A stretch of 64,000 nt of DNA, taken from positions 1,860,001 through 1,924,000 of the forward strand of contig NZ_CP124616.1 of assembly GCF_029958925.1 (NCBI RefSeq), in the 5' to 3' direction. The notes under the pieces were generated by a model. That model was not told the origin of the DNA, did no database searches, and saw only the letters and a list, made by a program, of their open reading frames with translations. Both the position numbers and the translations under genes were made by a program. Positions 1 to 8,400 of the stretch are shown one piece after another. This stretch comes from Tropicibacter oceani (GTDB lineage Bacteria; Pseudomonadota; Alphaproteobacteria; Rhodobacterales; Rhodobacteraceae). Numbering within the stretch: the first letter of the stretch is position 1; each line of letters begins with the position of its first letter.

Positions 1-1629
1 CAGTTTCTGCTGTGCCGCCAGCCCCATGCGGGCCCACATCAGGCCCAGGCAGACATGGCCGAACAGGTGCATGAAGTCATACGACCCGGCCAGCGCGTTG
101 TTCGGGTTCTTCATGCCGTTCTGCATGAAATACATGCCCGCTGCCTGCAGATCCTTGCTGGCGGCCTTCAGCGGCTCAAGGAACTGCGCGTCAAAGGCGT
201 CGTCCTGGCCCTTGGCCTCGGCGGCGAAGGTCTTGACCATGTCGAAGAAGGCCATGACGTGCTTGCCGCCGTCCTGTCCCAGCTTGCGGCCGACAAGATC
301 CAGCGCCTGAACGCCGTTCGCGCCTTCGTAGATCATGGCGATCCGGGCGTCGCGGGCGAACTGGGACATGCCCCATTCCTCGATATAGCCGTGCCCGCCA
401 TAGACCTGCTGCGCATTGGTCGCGCAGTCAAAGCCCTTGTCGGTCAGGAAGCCCTTGATCACCGGGGTCAGCAGCGAAATCAGGCCGTCGGCGGCCTTGT
501 CGTCGCATTTATGCGCGCGGTCGATCATCGCGGCGCCCCAAAGGGTAAAGGCCCGCGCCCCTTCGACAAAGCTTTTCTGGTCCATCAGGTTGCGGCGGAT
601 GTCGGGGTGCACGATCAGCGGATCGGCCGGGCCGTCCGGGTTCTTGGCGCCGGTCACGTCGCGGCCCTGCAGGCGGTCCTTGGCGTATTCCAGGGCGTTC
701 TGATAGGCGACCTCGGCCTGGGCATAGCCCTGCAGGCCAACGCCGATGCGCGCTTCGTTCATCATGGTGAACATGGCGCGCATGCCCTTGTGTTCCTCGC
801 CCAGCAGGTAGCCGGTTGCCTCGTCATAGTTCATAACGCAGGTCGAGTTGCCGTGGATGCCCATCTTTTCCTCGATCTTGCCGACCGAGACGGGGTTGCG
901 GTCCCCGACCGTGCCATCGTCGTTCACGATGAATTTCGGGACGATGAACAGCGACACGCCCTTGATGCCCTCGGGGCCGCCGGGGATCTTGGCCAGAACC
1001 AGATGGATCACGTTTTCCGAAAGGTCGTGGTCACCGGCCGAGATGAAGATCTTTTGCCCGGTCACCTTGTAGGTGCCATCGCCCTGCGGCACCGCCTTGG
1101 TGCGCATCAGGCCCAGGTCCGTACCGCAATGCGGTTCGGTCAGGTTCATCGTGCCGGTCCATTCGCAGGTCACCATCTTGGGCAGATAGGTCGCCTTTTG
1201 CGCGTCGGTGCCATGGGCATGGATCGCCGAATAGGCCCCGTGCGTCAGGCCCTGGTACATGTTGAAGGCCATGTTGGCCGCCGAAAACTGTTCGCCCACC
1301 GCGGTCGCCACCACGTAAGGCAGGCCCTGGCCGCCATACTCGGGGTCGCAGTCCAGCGCGGTCCAGCCACCGGCGCGGACCTCGTCAAAGGCGGCCTTGA
1401 ACCCCTCGGGGGTGCGCACGATGCCGTTTTCCAGCCTGCAGCCCTGTTGATCGCCCACCGCGTTCAGCGGCGCCATGACGTTTTCCGCCAGTTTGGCCGC
1501 CTCGCCCAGGATCGCCTCGGTTGTTTCGGCGTCCAGTTCATCGTAGCCCGGAACATCCTGTTCCGAAATCTTCAGCACATCATGCAAGACAAAAAGCTGG
1601 TCTTTGACCGGGGCGGTATAGGTGGGCAT
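1..1629 (-). CDS. Acyl-CoA dehydrogenase, DmdC-like long form (3' end cut by window)
   Basis: Flavin-dependent alpha,beta-dehydrogenation of an acyl-CoA. The frame runs open from the ATG at 1629 to base 1, giving 543 residues; relatives of the DmdC/AcdA long type are about 590, so some 50 C-terminal residues lie outside. The N-terminus ([10 protein letters not shown]) is typical of roseobacter members. The FAD-contact motif [13 protein letters not shown] and, at residue 435, the Glu of a [12 protein letters not shown] motif (position of the catalytic base in this class) are visible. It lies 35 bp downstream of a MerR gene on the same strand and is probably co-transcribed with it. It could act on 3-methylmercaptopropionyl-CoA or on ordinary fatty acyl-CoA; paralogues are frequent in these genomes, so the substrate is not assigned. 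Confidence 0.9.
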   Translation of the reverse strand, partial: MPTYTAPVKDQLFVLHDVLKISEQDVPGYDELDAETTEAILGEAAKLAENVMAPLNAVGDQQGCRLENGIVRTPEGFKAAFDEVRAGGWTALDCDPEYGGQGLPYVVATAVGEQFSAANMAFNMYQGLTHGAYSAIHAHGTDAQKATYLPKMVTCEWTGTMNLTEPHCGTDLGLMRTKAVPQGDGTYKVTGQKIFISAGDHDLSENVIHLVLAKIPGGPEGIKGVSLFIVPKFIVNDDGTVGDRNPVSVGKIEEKMGIHGNSTCVMNYDEATGYLLGEEHKGMRAMFTMMNEARIGVGLQGYAQAEVAYQNALEYAKDRLQGRDVTGAKNPDGPADPLIVHPDIRRNLMDQKSFVEGARAFTLWGAAMIDRAHKCDDKAADGLISLLTPVIKGFLTDKGFDCATNAQQVYGGHGYIEEWGMSQFARDARIAMIYEGANGVQALDLVGRKLGQDGGKHVMAFFDMVKTFAAEAKGQDDAFDAQFLEPLKAASKDLQAAGMYFMQNGMKNPNNALAGSYDFMHLFGHVCLGLMWARMGLAAQQKL

Positions 1630-1664
1630 TCAGGTCCTCCGTTTGGTATTTTCGGCCGGGTCGT

Positions 1665-2069
1665 CTATCCGGCCGCGCGGTTTTGTTGTCCGACCGTCGC
1701 GATCATGCGCTCGGCCCATTTCATCTGGTCCTGCAGATCCTGTATGGCTGCATTCATGTCGTCGCGCTGGCGGACCAGGTCGGTCAGCCGTTCCTGCGCC
1801 ACTTCGTAGGATCGCTGCAGCTGGGTCTGCTGCTGGTCACCCACGTGGTACAGATCCAGAAGCTGGCGGATTTCCTCCAGGCTGAAGCCAAAGCGCTTGC
1901 CGCGCAGGATCAGTTTCAGCCGGGCGCGGTCGCGCCGGGTAAACAGGCGCTTCTGGCCTTCGCGGATGGGAAACAGCAATTCCTTCTGCTCGTAAAAGCG
2001 CAAGGTGCGCGGGGTCACCTCGAAAGCATCGCACATTTCCCGGATCGTCATCACTCGGTCGTCACTCAT
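1665..2069 (-). CDS. MerR family transcriptional regulator
   Basis: A 134-residue MerR protein. An N-terminal winged helix (MTIREMCDAFEVTPRTLRFY, residues 7-26) is followed by the second helix pair and a C-terminal coiled coil (about residues 80-125) used for dimerisation. It lacks the metal-binding cysteines of metal-responsive MerR proteins, which fits the acyl-CoA or acid-catabolism subgroup. The start at 2069 has a GAGGA Shine-Dalgarno sequence 8-9 bases upstream. It lies immediately upstream of the acyl-CoA dehydrogenase, with a TGACGT-rich dyad region before it, so autoregulation together with the dehydrogenase is likely (inference). Confidence 0.92.
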   Translation of the reverse strand: MSDDRVMTIREMCDAFEVTPRTLRFYEQKELLFPIREGQKRLFTRRDRARLKLILRGKRFGFSLEEIRQLLDLYHVGDQQQTQLQRSYEVAQERLTDLVRQRDDMNAAIQDLQDQMKWAERMIATVGQQNRAAG

Positions 2070-2146
2070 AATCTGGTCCTCATGTCTCGTAACGTCATGC
2101 GAGTTGAGGTGCTGATCTCCCGTTCTTCTTACAATGGGAAAAAACG

Positions 2147-2204
2147 TTGACGTAACTCATACGCCACGTCACTTGTAAGTTGACGTAACATCAATGAACG
2201 TCAA
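2147..2204 (-). promoter_or_regulatory. Probable MerR operator/promoter with two TTGACGT...ACGTCA dyads
   Basis: Two imperfectly related dyads lie upstream of the MerR gene. TTGACGT (2180-2186) pairs with ACGTCAA (2198-2204) across 11 bases; TTGACGT (2147-2153) pairs with ACGTCAC (2166-2172) across 12 bases. On the minus strand the outer arm supplies a TTGACG -35-like hexamer followed by an unusually long spacer, the geometry expected of MerR-controlled promoters. A further AACGTCAT lies near 2089-2096. Confidence 0.6.
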
Positions 2205-2364
2205 GACGCACCTGCGGCAATTTTCTTTCAAACCGCTTTGGTGTGCCGGGCAGAATGTATCTTGCCATAGGTTGTAGGGGCGCAAAGGGCCCGCCGGGGC
2301 GCTGCCGACAGGGGGCGCCGGGGGGCCCAGGCCCGGGCGCGGGGCAGGGGCGGTTCGGGCGCGC

Positions 2365-2736
2365 TCAGCCGGTCAGGCTGCGCTGGGTTTCATCGCGCAG
2401 CGACTGCAGTTCCTGCATGGCGGTGTCCAGCTGTCTGCGCTGCTCTTCCAGCTCGGCCAGCTGGCGGTCGGCCATGGTGATCCAGGCCTTCATCTGCGCT
2501 TCGGTGCCTTCGTGTTCGTAGATCAGCAGCCACTGGCGGATGTCCTCCAGCTGAAAGCCGAACTTGCGCCCACGCAGGATCAGCGTCATGCGCGCCACTT
2601 CGCGCGGGCCGTAGAACCGCGACCGGCCCTGACGTTCGGGGGTCAGAAGCTCGATATATTCGTAATAGCGCAGCGTCCGAGGCGTGACCTCGAATTTGGC
2701 GCACATGTCCTTGAAGCTCAGGCGTGTATCCGGCAT
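2365..2736 (-). CDS. MerR family transcriptional regulator (second copy)
   Basis: A 123-residue MerR protein starting at MPDTRLSFKD (ATG 2736, preceded by GGGAGAAG). The open frame extends further upstream but without family similarity. The DNA-binding part reads MCAKFEVTPRTLRYYEYIEL and is clearly paralogous to the neighbouring MerR protein at 1665-2069. The C-terminal coiled coil (about residues 75-118) is rich in Gln/Glu/Leu. No cysteine-based metal site is seen. It is divergent from the thioesterase pair that begins at 2852, so the 115 bp between them probably carries both promoters. The ligand is unknown. Confidence 0.9.
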   Translation of the reverse strand: MPDTRLSFKDMCAKFEVTPRTLRYYEYIELLTPERQGRSRFYGPREVARMTLILRGRKFGFQLEDIRQWLLIYEHEGTEAQMKAWITMADRQLAELEEQRRQLDTAMQELQSLRDETQRSLTG

Positions 2737-2851
2737 CGCTCTTCTCCCTGCGCGCAAGATAGACCTGCGGGCGGGCAAGGGCAACCGCATCTGCAATGCC
2801 CGCTTGCAGCGCCGCGCCGCGCTGCCCATAAAGACAAGGAAGGAGATCCGC

Positions 2852-3277
2852 ATGAGTGCAGACAAGGCCACGATCGCCCGCCAGTTCATCGAGCTTATCC
2901 CCCACAGCAAGGCGCTGGGCATGGAAATCACCGAGCTGCAGGACGGCGTCGCGGTGATCCGCATGCCCTATGATGCGCGCTTCATCGGTGATCCCGAAAC
3001 CGGGGTGATCCATGGCGGCGCGGTCTCTGCCCTGATGGACACCTGCAGCGGCGCGGCGGTGATGAGCCACCCCAAGGCGCCGGCCGGAACCGCCACCATC
3101 AACCTGCGCATTGATTACATGCGGCCCGCGACCCCGGGGCAGGCGATCACCTGCCATGCCACCTGTCACCACATCACCCGTTCGGTGGCCTTTGTGCGCG
3201 CCAGCGCCTTTGACGACGATCCCGACAACCCGGTGGCCTGCGCCACCGGGGCCTTTACCGTGGAGGGCGCGAAATGA
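2852..3277 (+). CDS. PaaI-family hotdog thioesterase
   Basis: A 141-residue single-hotdog protein. The ATG at 2852 follows a strong AAGGAAGGAG site; longer upstream frames have no support. The motif HGGAVSALMDTCSGAA (about residues 50-65) is the PaaI/4HBT active-site helix with its HGG turn. Members hydrolyse acyl-CoA or aryl-CoA thioesters in the cytoplasm. Its stop overlaps the start of the next thioesterase gene by four bases (ATGA), so the two are translationally coupled and may form a heteromer or handle related substrates near the acyl-CoA dehydrogenase (inference). Confidence 0.88.
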   Translation: MSADKATIARQFIELIPHSKALGMEITELQDGVAVIRMPYDARFIGDPETGVIHGGAVSALMDTCSGAAVMSHPKAPAGTATINLRIDYMRPATPGQAITCHATCHHITRSVAFVRASAFDDDPDNPVACATGAFTVEGAK

Positions 3278-3783
3278 ACCGCAAGGCCCCCGAACCCGTC
3301 CAGATCGTCAAGCAACGCCGCGATGCCGCGCTGGGGGCGCTGGTGACCGGCGTGCCCTATATCCAGTACCTTGGCATCCGCTTCGATCGCCGCGGCGATG
3401 AGTTGACCGCCGTGCTGCCCTTTGATGAAAAGCTGATCGGCAACCCGTTCCTGCCCGCCATCCACGGCGGCGTCACCGCCGCCTTTCTCGAGGTCACGGC
3501 GATGATCACCCTGAACTGGACATGGCTTTGGGCGGATATCGAATCCGGGGTGCTGGACGCGGACCAGTTGGCGGCGGGGCAGTTGCCGCGCCTGCCCAAG
3601 ACCATTGATTTCACCGTCGATTACCTGCGCACCGGGCTGCCGCGCGATGCCTATGCCCGCGCCCGCGTGACGCGCTCGGGGCGGCGCTATGCCTCGGTGC
3701 AGGCGACGGCCTGGCAGGACAACCGCGACCGGCCCTTCGCCGAGGCCACCGCCCACTTCCTGATGCCCCGCAAGGAGGGCTGA
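3274..3783 (+). CDS. PaaI-family hotdog thioesterase (second of pair)
   Basis: A 169-residue hotdog protein that overlaps the preceding thioesterase by ATGA. The motif HGGVTAAFLEVTAMITL marks the same active-site helix. Compared with its neighbour it has an insertion of roughly 25 residues (WTWLWADIESGVLDADQLAA) between strands, making it longer than a usual PaaI protein. Pairs of unequal PaaI-type genes in one operon are common in Rhodobacteraceae. The substrate is not predictable from sequence. A copy of the dispersed palindromic repeat follows the stop codon. Confidence 0.85.
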   Translation: MNRKAPEPVQIVKQRRDAALGALVTGVPYIQYLGIRFDRRGDELTAVLPFDEKLIGNPFLPAIHGGVTAAFLEVTAMITLNWTWLWADIESGVLDADQLAAGQLPRLPKTIDFTVDYLRTGLPRDAYARARVTRSGRRYASVQATAWQDNRDRPFAEATAHFLMPRKEG

Positions 3784-3796
3784 TCGCAGTTTCTTT

Positions 3797-3845
3797 GTGC
3801 CCAAAATATCCCGGGGAAGCGCGCAGCGCGGGGGGCAGAGCCCCC
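3797..3845 (+). repeat. Dispersed G/C-palindromic intergenic repeat, copy 1
   Basis: Contains the shared AATATCCCGGG core followed by a GC stretch and the inverted repeat GGGGGC-aga-GCCCCC. The same pattern recurs at 41433, 42277, 49251, 50246 and 53458. Here it sits between two plus-strand genes, directly after a stop codon. Confidence 0.8.
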
Positions 3846-3873
3846 AACCCACCCCGCCGCAAAAGCGACCGCC

Positions 3874-5199
3874 ATGACCGACGACAAACCGATCACCCAT
3901 TCCCGCGTGCTCAAGATCGCCCTGCCGATCCTGCTGGCCAATGTCACGATTCCCATTCTTGGCGCGGTCGACACCGGTGTCGTCGGCCAGATCCCTGCGC
4001 CTGAACCCATTGCCGCCGTCGGCATCGGTGCCATCATCCTGTCGGCGGTCTACTGGATCTTCGGCTTTTTGCGCATGGGCACCACCGGGCTGACCGCGCA
4101 GGCCGCCGGGTCCGGCAACAGCCCCGAGGTCGCGGCGCTGCTGACCCGTTCGCTGATGATCGGCCTGGCCGGAGGCTTTGCGCTGATCGTGCTTCAGGAC
4201 CAGGTCTATTGGGCCGCTTTCCGGCTGTCCCCCGCCAGCGCCCAGGTCGAAGACCTTGCCCGCGCCTACATGCAGATCCGCATCTGGTCCGCCCCCGCCG
4301 CCATCGCGATCTATGGCATCACCGGCTGGCTGATCGCCCAGGAACGCACCCGCGACGTGCTGATCCTGCAATTCTGGATGAACGGGGTGAACGTCGTCCT
4401 TGACCTGCTGTTCGTGCTGCAGCTGGGCTGGGGCGTCGACGGCGTCGCCTTTGCCACCTTTCTTGCGGAATGGTCGGGGCTGGCGCTGGGCCTGTACCTG
4501 TGCCGCGCCGCCTTTCGCGTGGCCGACTGGCGCGACTGGAGCCGCGTCTTCGACCGCGAAAAACTGCGCCGCATGGCGGTGGTCAACACCGATATCCTGA
4601 TCCGCTCGCTGCTGCTGCAGGCGATCTTTGTCTCGTTCCTGCTGCTGGGCGGCCGCTTCGGAGCCGTCACCCTGGCCGCCAACCAGGTGCTGCTGCAATT
4701 CCTGCATATCACCGGCTATGCGCTTGACGGCTTCGCCTTCGCCGCCGAGGCGATCGTCGGCCAGGCCTTCGGGGCAGGGGCCGTGGCGCAGATCCGCCGC
4801 GGCGCCAAACTCACCTCGCTTTGGGCGCTGATCTTTGCGCTGATCATGGCACTGACCTTTGCCCTGATCGGCCCCTGGCTGATCGACCTCATGGCCAAGG
4901 ACCCGCAGGTGCAGCAGGCCGCGCGGCTTTACCTGCCGTGGATGGTCGTCACCCCGATCCTGATGCTGGGGCTGATCATGCTGGACGGCATCTTCATCGG
5001 CGCCACCCGGTCCGCCGACATGCGCAACATGATGTTCGTCTCGGCGGCGATCTACCTTGCGGCGCTCTGGGCGCTGCTGGAACCGATGGGCAACCACGGG
5101 CTCTGGGCGGCCATGCTGATCTCGATGCTGGCGCGCGGGATCACCCTTGGGTTGCGCTATCCGGCGCTGGAACGCGCAGCAGGCGGCGCAAGGGCTTGA
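3874..5199 (+). CDS. MATE family efflux transporter, DinF-like
   Basis: A 441-residue polytopic protein with about 12 hydrophobic segments in two homologous halves. It is a cation-coupled exporter in the inner membrane. The first half shows the MATE signature region around TTGLTAQAAGSGNSPEVAALL, and the second half carries AANQVLLQFLHITGYALDGF, which matches the DinF/plant-type branch. Start ATG 3874 lies after the intergenic repeat with only a weak Shine-Dalgarno sequence (GCCGCAAAAGCGACC). A second, NorM-like MATE gene lies at 21196. The exported compound is unknown. Confidence 0.9.
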   Translation: MTDDKPITHSRVLKIALPILLANVTIPILGAVDTGVVGQIPAPEPIAAVGIGAIILSAVYWIFGFLRMGTTGLTAQAAGSGNSPEVAALLTRSLMIGLAGGFALIVLQDQVYWAAFRLSPASAQVEDLARAYMQIRIWSAPAAIAIYGITGWLIAQERTRDVLILQFWMNGVNVVLDLLFVLQLGWGVDGVAFATFLAEWSGLALGLYLCRAAFRVADWRDWSRVFDREKLRRMAVVNTDILIRSLLLQAIFVSFLLLGGRFGAVTLAANQVLLQFLHITGYALDGFAFAAEAIVGQAFGAGAVAQIRRGAKLTSLWALIFALIMALTFALIGPWLIDLMAKDPQVQQAARLYLPWMVVTPILMLGLIMLDGIFIGATRSADMRNMMFVSAAIYLAALWALLEPMGNHGLWAAMLISMLARGITLGLRYPALERAAGGARA

Positions 5200-5207
5200 G
5201 TCAAAGC

Positions 5208-5222
5208 CTTACCCAGGGTAAG
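5208..5222. promoter_or_regulatory. Perfect 7-1-7 palindrome CTTACCC-A-GGGTAAG
   Basis: A 15-bp perfect inverted repeat lies 46 bp before the start of the small unknown gene at 5268 and just after the MATE stop codon. It has no T-run, so it is more likely a protein-binding site than a terminator. Confidence 0.35.
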
Positions 5223-5267
5223 CTGCCCGCGTGGGGGTATCCAGTTCAGTGACCCGGGAGGGACGCA

Positions 5268-5609
5268 ATGTACCACGTGCTCGTTATCGGCCTCAAACCG
5301 TCAGGCTGGTTCAAATCACTCTCGCTCAACACGCCGCTTCGCGCGCTCAAGGGCGCGGCCCGCGCCTTGACCGGTTTCAAGGGCGCGCAATTCTTCAGGA
5401 ATGGCCCCTACATCTATGCCGCACTCAGTTGGACGTCGCCCGGCGCGATCGCGGCATTCGTGCAAGGCGACGGGCTTGCGACCCTCGAACAGGCCGCGCA
5501 AACCGCGGCCACCGTGTTCGAAACCCACGCCTTCGTCTGCGAAACGCCGCCCTCGAAATCCGATCTGGTGACGCTCTGGCATTCGGCCCGCCACTCGGCC
5601 GCCGCCTGA
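5268..5609 (+). CDS. Conserved-looking small protein of unknown function
   Basis: A 113-residue soluble protein with ATG at 5268 and a GGGAGGGACGC ribosome-binding site. No family is recognised with confidence. The layout (N-terminal MYHVLVIGLK strand, central YIYAALSWTSPGAIAAFV, then an alanine-rich helix) resembles the ferredoxin-like dimeric alpha/beta barrel fold used by mono-oxygenase-like and DUF3291-like proteins. There are no membrane segments or signal peptide. It lies 71 bp upstream of trpB on the same strand but the spacing does not force co-transcription. Codon use matches the host. Confidence 0.7.
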   Translation: MYHVLVIGLKPSGWFKSLSLNTPLRALKGAARALTGFKGAQFFRNGPYIYAALSWTSPGAIAAFVQGDGLATLEQAAQTAATVFETHAFVCETPPSKSDLVTLWHSARHSAAA

Positions 5610-5680
5610 CGCGATTTTCCCAATGGCCTTTTGCCGCTCTGCCTCCTATGTAGATCGACAACAGACAGCGGAGAATTCAC

Positions 5681-6928
5681 ATGGCGGACGACCTGTTCAA
5701 CTCGTTCATGAACGGCCCGGATGAAAAGGGTCGCTTTGGCATTCATGGCGGGCGTTTCGTGTCCGAAACGCTCATGCCGCTCATCCTCTCTCTCGAAGAG
5801 GAATACGAAAAGGCCAAGACCGACGACAGCTTTTGGGCGGAAATGGATTTCCTCTGGAAACATTACGTCGGCCGCCCGTCGCCGCTCTATTTCGCCGAAC
5901 GCCTGACCGAACGCCTTGGCGGCGCCAAGGTCTACATGAAGCGCGACGAGCTGAACCACACCGGCGCGCACAAGATCAACAACGTGCTGGGCCAGATCAT
6001 TCTGGCCCGCCGCATGGGCAAGACCCGCATCATCGCCGAAACCGGCGCGGGTCAGCACGGCGTCGCCACCGCGACCGTCTGCGCCAAGTTCGGCCTGAAA
6101 TGCGTGGTCTACATGGGCGCGCATGACGTCGAACGCCAGCAGCCCAACGTGTTCCGCATGAAACTGCTGGGCGCCGAGGTGATCCCCGTGACCTCCGGCC
6201 GTGGCACGCTCAAGGATGCGATGAACGATGCGCTGCGCGACTGGGTCACCAACGTGCGCGACACCTTCTATTGCATCGGCACCGTCGCCGGCCCGCACCC
6301 GTATCCCGCCATGGTCCGCGATTTCCAGTCGATCATCGGCAAGGAAACCCGCGAACAGATGCACGAGGCCGAAGGCCGTCTGCCCGACACGCTGGTCGCC
6401 GCCATCGGTGGCGGATCGAACGCCATGGGCCTGTTCTACCCCTTCCTCGACGATGCATCGGTCAAGATCATCGGCGTCGAGGCCGGCGGCAAGGGCGTCA
6501 ACGACAAGATGGAGCATTGCGCCTCTCTCACCGGCGGCCGCCCCGGCGTGCTGCACGGCAACCGCACCTACCTGCTGCAGGACGAAGACGGCCAGATCCT
6601 CGAAGGCTTCTCGATTTCTGCCGGTCTCGACTATCCCGGCATCGGGCCGGAACATTCCTGGCTGCATGACATCGGCCGCGCGCAATATGTCTCGATCACC
6701 GATGCCGAAGCGCTCGAAGCCTTCCAGCTGTGCTGCGAAACCGAAGGCATCATTCCCGCGCTTGAACCCAGCCACGCGCTGGGCCACGTCATGAAGATCG
6801 CGCCGAAACTGCCCAAGGATCACATCATCTGCATGAATCTTTGCGGGCGCGGCGACAAGGACATCTTTACCGTCGCCAAGCATCTTGGCGTCGACATGTC
6901 CGGCACCGAAGGCCGGAAAATGGACTGA
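5681..6928 (+). CDS. trpB: Tryptophan synthase beta subunit
   Basis: Condenses indole with L-serine to give L-tryptophan (PLP-dependent). The 415-residue length is normal. The PLP lysine is K98 in [10 protein letters not shown], the catalytic Glu is in AETGAGQHG, and the phosphate-binding loop is [10 protein letters not shown]. Start ATG 5681 has a GCGGAG ribosome-binding site. trpF does not precede it here and trpA is not adjacent: trpA lies 11 kb away at 18236 on the opposite strand. A strong intrinsic terminator follows at 6954. Confidence 0.98.
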   Translation: MADDLFNSFMNGPDEKGRFGIHGGRFVSETLMPLILSLEEEYEKAKTDDSFWAEMDFLWKHYVGRPSPLYFAERLTERLGGAKVYMKRDELNHTGAHKINNVLGQIILARRMGKTRIIAETGAGQHGVATATVCAKFGLKCVVYMGAHDVERQQPNVFRMKLLGAEVIPVTSGRGTLKDAMNDALRDWVTNVRDTFYCIGTVAGPHPYPAMVRDFQSIIGKETREQMHEAEGRLPDTLVAAIGGGSNAMGLFYPFLDDASVKIIGVEAGGKGVNDKMEHCASLTGGRPGVLHGNRTYLLQDEDGQILEGFSISAGLDYPGIGPEHSWLHDIGRAQYVSITDAEALEAFQLCCETEGIIPALEPSHALGHVMKIAPKLPKDHIICMNLCGRGDKDIFTVAKHLGVDMSGTEGRKMD

Positions 6929-6953
6929 ACACCGCCGACGATTTCCAGACAGG

Positions 6954-6978
6954 GGGCAGCCTTCGGGCTGCCCTTTTT
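6954..6978 (+). terminator. Intrinsic terminator of trpB
   Basis: GGGCAGCC - TTCG - GGCTGCCC (stem 8 bp, stable tetraloop) followed by TTTTT, 25 bp after the trpB stop codon. Confidence 0.93.
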
Positions 6979-7029
6979 CGTCGGTCCGGGCGGATTTTTG
7001 CCCGTTCGGGTCTGGCCGGGGCCTGTTTC

Positions 7030-7041
7030 TAACCTGGGTTA
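7030..7041. promoter_or_regulatory. TAACC-TG-GGTTA dyad upstream of first PepSY-like gene
   Basis: A short inverted repeat 80 bp before the start codon at 7121. Related TAAACC/GGTTTA half-sites cluster again before the second acidic-tail gene (7654-7720), suggesting one regulator for both units. Confidence 0.35.
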
Positions 7042-7120
7042 ATGCCGGGGGCGTCAAAACATCTCAAAAACGCAATGTGACGCGCATTCGAGTAAACGAC
7101 CCTTCGGGAGGAATTCACAG

Positions 7121-7537
7121 ATGACCGATACCAAACGCCTTGCCCTGACCGTTGCCGCCTGCCTTCTGGCCACGTCCGCCTTTGCCGACAAGCACGAGCA
7201 GACCCGCGAACAGCTGCGCGCGGCAGGCTGTGGCGGTGAGATCACCGAGACAGACAGCGAAAAGGGCCACGAATTCCGCTGCCAGCTGGGCAGCGGCGGC
7301 GAAGCCCACGTGGTGGTTGACCCCGACACCGGCGAGGTGATCGAGCAGGGCAAATACCGCAACGGCGAACGCGTCGGAGAGGACGTGATCCCCGAAAAGC
7401 ACCACAAGGACGATGGCGTCAAATACGGCGACCAGACCCAGACCGGCAACGACGACAAGGGCGAAGAGCACAGCAACGACGACGGCGTCGGCGGCGGTGA
7501 CCACAGCCACGAAAAAAGCCAGACCGGCAAGAATTGA
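7121..7537 (+). CDS. Exported PepSY-like protein with charged C-terminal tail
   Basis: A 138-residue protein with a classic signal peptide (residues 1-22, cleavage near AFA-DK). The mature N-terminal part, about 65 residues, ends in VVVDPDTGEVIEQGKY, which is the strand pattern of a single PepSY-type repeat (DPxTGEV). The remainder, from about residue 85, is low-complexity and rich in Asp, His, Gly and Lys, suggesting divalent-metal or surface interaction in the periplasm. The ribosome-binding site GGGAGG precedes the ATG. It is the first of three similar genes followed by a membrane LuxR-type regulator. Function is unknown; PepSY domains elsewhere inhibit proteases or bind small ligands. Confidence 0.8.
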   Translation: MTDTKRLALTVAACLLATSAFADKHEQTREQLRAAGCGGEITETDSEKGHEFRCQLGSGGEAHVVVDPDTGEVIEQGKYRNGERVGEDVIPEKHHKDDGVKYGDQTQTGNDDKGEEHSNDDGVGGGDHSHEKSQTGKN

Positions 7538-7653
7538 CACGGCCACAGACCACCACTCACAGACCAATGGACCGGCGCCTTTTGGGGGGGGGCGGTCCTG
7601 CCCGTTCAGGGCCGCAGGTCATGCGTTTTGCGGGATAGTAAGGGAAATCAACA

Positions 7654-7720
7654 GGTTAAACTGGCCATAAACCATGGTTTAGACGGCTCTACCGCGGGTT
7701 TATTGCGCCCCGATTAAACC
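7654..7720. promoter_or_regulatory. Cluster of TAAACC/GGTTTA half-sites upstream of second acidic-tail gene
   Basis: Three elements occur in 67 bp: GGTTAAAC (7654-7661), the perfect 14-bp palindrome TAAACCATGGTTTA (7668-7681), and GGTTTA...TAAACC (7697-7702 with 7715-7720). The surrounding 284-bp gap (7538-7821) is otherwise without a recognisable gene. The layout suggests cooperative binding of a dimeric regulator, possibly the LuxR-type protein encoded at 8836. Confidence 0.5.
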
Positions 7721-7821
7721 TCGCGGCAATATCCATCAGGCCCGGTCGAGGGCAGTTATGTCCCTGTGGCGCCACCGTCCCAAACGGCGCCCGTTCGATC
7801 AAACCAACAAGGATATGACAG

Positions 7822-8334
7822 ATGTTCCCCAAACTCATGCTTTCGACCGGTGCCGCCCTTTTGCTGGGCTCCATGGCGCTTGCTGACGCCTTCACCGATC
7901 AGGTTGTGGCGCAATTGCAGGATCAGGGTTTCCGGACGACGGAAATCAAGACAAGAAACGGTCAGACGAAATTCGAGGCCGTGCGCGGCACTCAAAAGAT
8001 CGAAGTCGTCTATGATCGCACCACCGGGCAGGTCGTCAGCCAGGAAACCTATTTCCTGGATGCCAACGACAGCGGCTCTGGCCCGCAAACCGGCGGGTCC
8101 GGGTCCAGCGATGACAGTTCCGGCGACGACCACGGCAGCGACGATCACGAAAGTGAAGACCATGGCAGCGACGATCACGAAAGCGATGACCATGGCAGCG
8201 ACGATCACGAAAGTGACGACCATGGCAGCGACGATCACGAAAGCGATGACCATGGCAGCGATGACGATGATGATGACGACCACGATGACGACGACCACGA
8301 TGATGATGACGACGAAGAAGACGATGACGATTGA
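7822..8334 (+). CDS. Exported PepSY-like protein with Asp/His/Ser repeat tail
   Basis: A 170-residue protein. A signal peptide (residues 1-22, ending SMALADA) precedes a PepSY-like unit of about 55 residues (FTDQVVAQLQDQGFRTTEIK ... VVYDRTTGQVVSQETYF). From about residue 95 the chain is almost only Asp, His, Ser, Gly and Glu, built from 10-residue repeats DHGSDDHESD and ending in a poly-Asp/His run. Such tails can bind calcium, zinc or copper. The head is clearly related to the products of 7121 and 8401, so this family arose by duplication. Only the head has ordinary codon diversity; the tail is encoded by a 30-bp tandem repeat. Confidence 0.8.
   Translation: MFPKLMLSTGAALLLGSMALADAFTDQVVAQLQDQGFRTTEIKTRNGQTKFEAVRGTQKIEVVYDRTTGQVVSQETYFLDANDSGSGPQTGGSGSSDDSSGDDHGSDDHESEDHGSDDHESDDHGSDDHESDDHGSDDHESDDHGSDDDDDDDHDDDDHDDDDDEEDDDD
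8128..8261 (+). repeat. 30-bp in-frame tandem repeat (about 4.4 copies)
   Basis: Units begin at 8128, 8158, 8188, 8218 and 8248 (partial) and encode the decapeptide DHGSDDHESD with few synonymous changes (agt/agc, gat/gac), which indicates recent expansion. It lies inside the acidic-tail gene. Confidence 0.92.
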
Positions 8335-8400
8335 TCGCGGTCTCTGAATGCGAGAAAAGGGCCCTTGCCCATCGGGCAGGGGCCCCAAGGAGTTTTCCGA

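Noticed and set aside
55-1809. 584-codon plus-strand open frame
   Set aside because: Antisense shadow of the acyl-CoA dehydrogenase; the minus frame carries recognisable family motifs and the plus frame none.
3166-5097. 643-codon minus-strand open frame
   Set aside because: Antisense to the thioesterase and DinF-like MATE genes; low-complexity Gln/His/Gly/Arg composition typical of GC-rich shadows.
5414-7057. 547-codon minus-strand open frame
   Set aside because: Antisense of trpB; TrpB motifs are intact on the plus strand.
8128-8261. 30-bp repeats considered as CRISPR or minisatellite
   Set aside because: Direct tandem copies without spacers inside a coding frame.
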